DNA of 25,330 bases. It comes from Saccoglossus kowalevskii (taxonomy: Eukaryota > Hemichordata > Enteropneusta > Harrimaniidae). This document shows, one piece after another, positions 23,745 to 25,330 of this stretch. The translations under genes were made by a program, and so were the position numbers. The number at the start of each line of letters is the position of its first letter. Position 1 is the first letter of the stretch. The stretch is taken from positions 181,609 through 206,938 of the forward strand of contig NW_003140811.1 in the NCBI RefSeq assembly GCF_000003605.2, read 5' to 3'. The notes under the pieces are model-generated. The model worked only from the letters and a program-made list of their open reading frames with translations. It was not told where the DNA came from and searched no databases.

Positions 23745-25176
23745 TTCCACAGTCAGTTATATCTCATGGGAGGTGGTCCTTTATCTCTGTAGTCGAGTAA
23801 GAGAGATTTTTCCACCGGGGATCTCCCACATGTCTTTTTAGCGGTAGATGATCAGGTGTAACCGTGCGGTAGTTTCATTCTAGGTTTGGTCCAGTTCCCT
23901 GATAGTATCACTCGTGTGAGAGCAGTATTAAACTCATATCAATCAGATAGCAAGTGACAATAACAATACCGACAAACGCCAGTCTTCATCAGAGGACTAA
24001 TGTCATTATACCGATGAAATGAAAAGTAAATTTGCACTCCTCTTCGGATCAGCTCCGCTGTCAACTGGCATTTACACACGCTTTTTAGCAGCTGGTGATA
24101 GAAGAAAACAGACAATGTGTTAGAAGAACTATTTAGCAGACAAGTAATTTAGTCGGGAAAAAAATTCGATGGATGTTTTACGCAACGTTGCCTGCAGACA
24201 AATTGCGCATGAATGAGTTCTACGTGTGGACTAGAATCGGTATTTGTTGCACGACAGCTGAAACATGTGTTCATTTTTTCCATAGCAACATATGCTAGTT
24301 ATCAAAGCCGCTATTCATGAGCGCGATAGCAGCCTCACATACCCAATATGGCCCATTACAATTAAATCACAGTGCTCAGCCGATTCATTAAGCTCCCTGT
24401 TAACATTCGCACATTCTTGTTATCACGAAATAAAATATGTCATAAAACAACGCAATGAATTTGAACATTTACAGCCCAGGATCCGTGGACCGCTAACAAC
24501 AGAGCGTAACTGTACACAGCCGAGTAAAAGTGACAAATGTACAACACAAATAACGTTTAGATTATTGGCGTGCTGCTTAGCAACGCAAAATAAAAACGTG
24601 TTTTTGTTGAACTATTTTCCAAGAGTTCCAGATTCGTAAATGTGTGAACATTTGTCAACACCAATGCATCAATGGGTTTTCCATGTGACATTTCTTTTCA
24701 AGTTTACCGATTTTACTAGAACAACTGGCAACACATGTTTACCGCTAGCAAAATACCCGCAGGCGATACCCGATATGCTCTATGTGACAGAATGTCTCGG
24801 ATGATTGTATTCAGACGAAGTGGGATTAGGAAATCAAAGAATGCGAGAGTATCGTTTACCACAGCCATTTTAAAAGACGTACAAAACACTTATGTTTGAT
24901 GCGGTGATGTAAATGGTTCTTGTTGTTATTTGGCATTTGATGTTTCTGCCTTTTTTATCAACATATTATGTTATTATAGGTATAATTAATTTATTCACTA
25001 ATACGGCCTCTTGCCCCTATCAACGTGACGTAACTGGGTCGTCTTTCCGACTTTAACGAAATGCCAATTGAAAATAGAAGATATGACGCAGACTTCAATT
25101 GTTCCCAAGCACAGTTTTCAAAGTAACATTTGTCACGATATCGTAAAATGACTTGGATATAATTTGTTACAAAGGG

Positions 25177-25179
<3 letters not shown>
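23745..25179. other. Region upstream of the receptor gene, no further gene recognised
   Basis: This should contain the receptor's 5' leader and promoter (minus strand), but I cannot place a transcription start, TATA box or leader exon with confidence. A 115-codon plus-strand frame at 24292-24639 has no recognisable motif and is probably fortuitous. Confidence 0.45.
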
Positions 25180-25236
<57 letters not shown>

Positions 25237-25240
25237 TATA
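25180..25240. repeat. TA dinucleotide microsatellite
   Basis: An uninterrupted AT/TA run covers 25180-25230. One C at 25231 breaks it and a further ATATATATA follows. It is about 60 bases in all and likely polymorphic in length. The YIYIYI peptide predicted over it on the minus strand is an artefact of the repeat. Confidence 0.97.
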
Positions 25241-25330
25241 CAGTCTAGTATTATGTAATGGGGCCACTACTACTAAACGTGTTTGGAATAACGTTATGAG
25301 ATTGTTTTGCCAGCAGGCGACAGAGTGGAT

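Noticed and set aside
24292-24639. 115-codon plus-strand frame upstream of the receptor
   Set aside because: No recognisable domain, no repeat or codon pattern, and no splice partners; it fits chance in a locally less AT-rich stretch.

Overview
The window looks like nuclear DNA from an animal, most likely an AT-rich marine invertebrate bilaterian (a lophotrochozoan such as a bivalve or annelid is my guess; the sequence does not settle the phylum). The reasons are one clear intron-containing animal receptor gene with GT-AG splice sites, remnants of non-LTR (LINE) retrotransposons, MITE-like DNA elements and long AT-rich intergenic stretches. Nothing bacterial, plasmid-like or phage-like is present, and I see no CRISPR array.

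Layout. (1) 1-702, minus strand: a LINE endonuclease domain fragment that runs off the window edge and ends abruptly at its 5' side. (2) 703-7200: no recognisable gene. (3) 7.2-9.8 kb: a cluster of old mobile elements. It holds a probable tRNA-derived SINE head (minus), a MITE-like element with imperfect terminal inverted repeats (copy A, about 8072-8446) and a badly decayed LINE reverse transcriptase (minus, about 8632-9750). (4) 9.8-16.6 kb: no recognisable gene, but a 13-base C run and a recent 64-bp tandem duplication at 13754-13881. (5) 16579-16920: a second, diverged copy of the same MITE-like family (copy B). (6) 16.9-19.3 kb: nothing recognisable. (7) 19324-23673, minus strand: an apparently intact metabotropic glutamate receptor gene in three coding exons, predicted 878 aa. 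(8) 23.7-25.3 kb: upstream region of the receptor, with a possible upstream ORF and a long TA microsatellite.

The receptor is the only gene I can support. Its ligand-binding Venus flytrap domain, nine-cysteine domain and seven membrane segments are all present and join in frame, with the glutamate-contacting residues retained. Its sequence is closest in character to vertebrate group II receptors (mGluR2/3), which couple to Gi/o. The predicted C-terminal tail is short, and its end depends on whether a GTTAGT at 19328-19323 is a splice donor or simply carries the stop codon.

I did not find a new multi-gene system here. The parts most worth a second look are the MITE-like pair, the receptor's C-terminal ambiguity and upstream ORF, and the recent tandem duplication.
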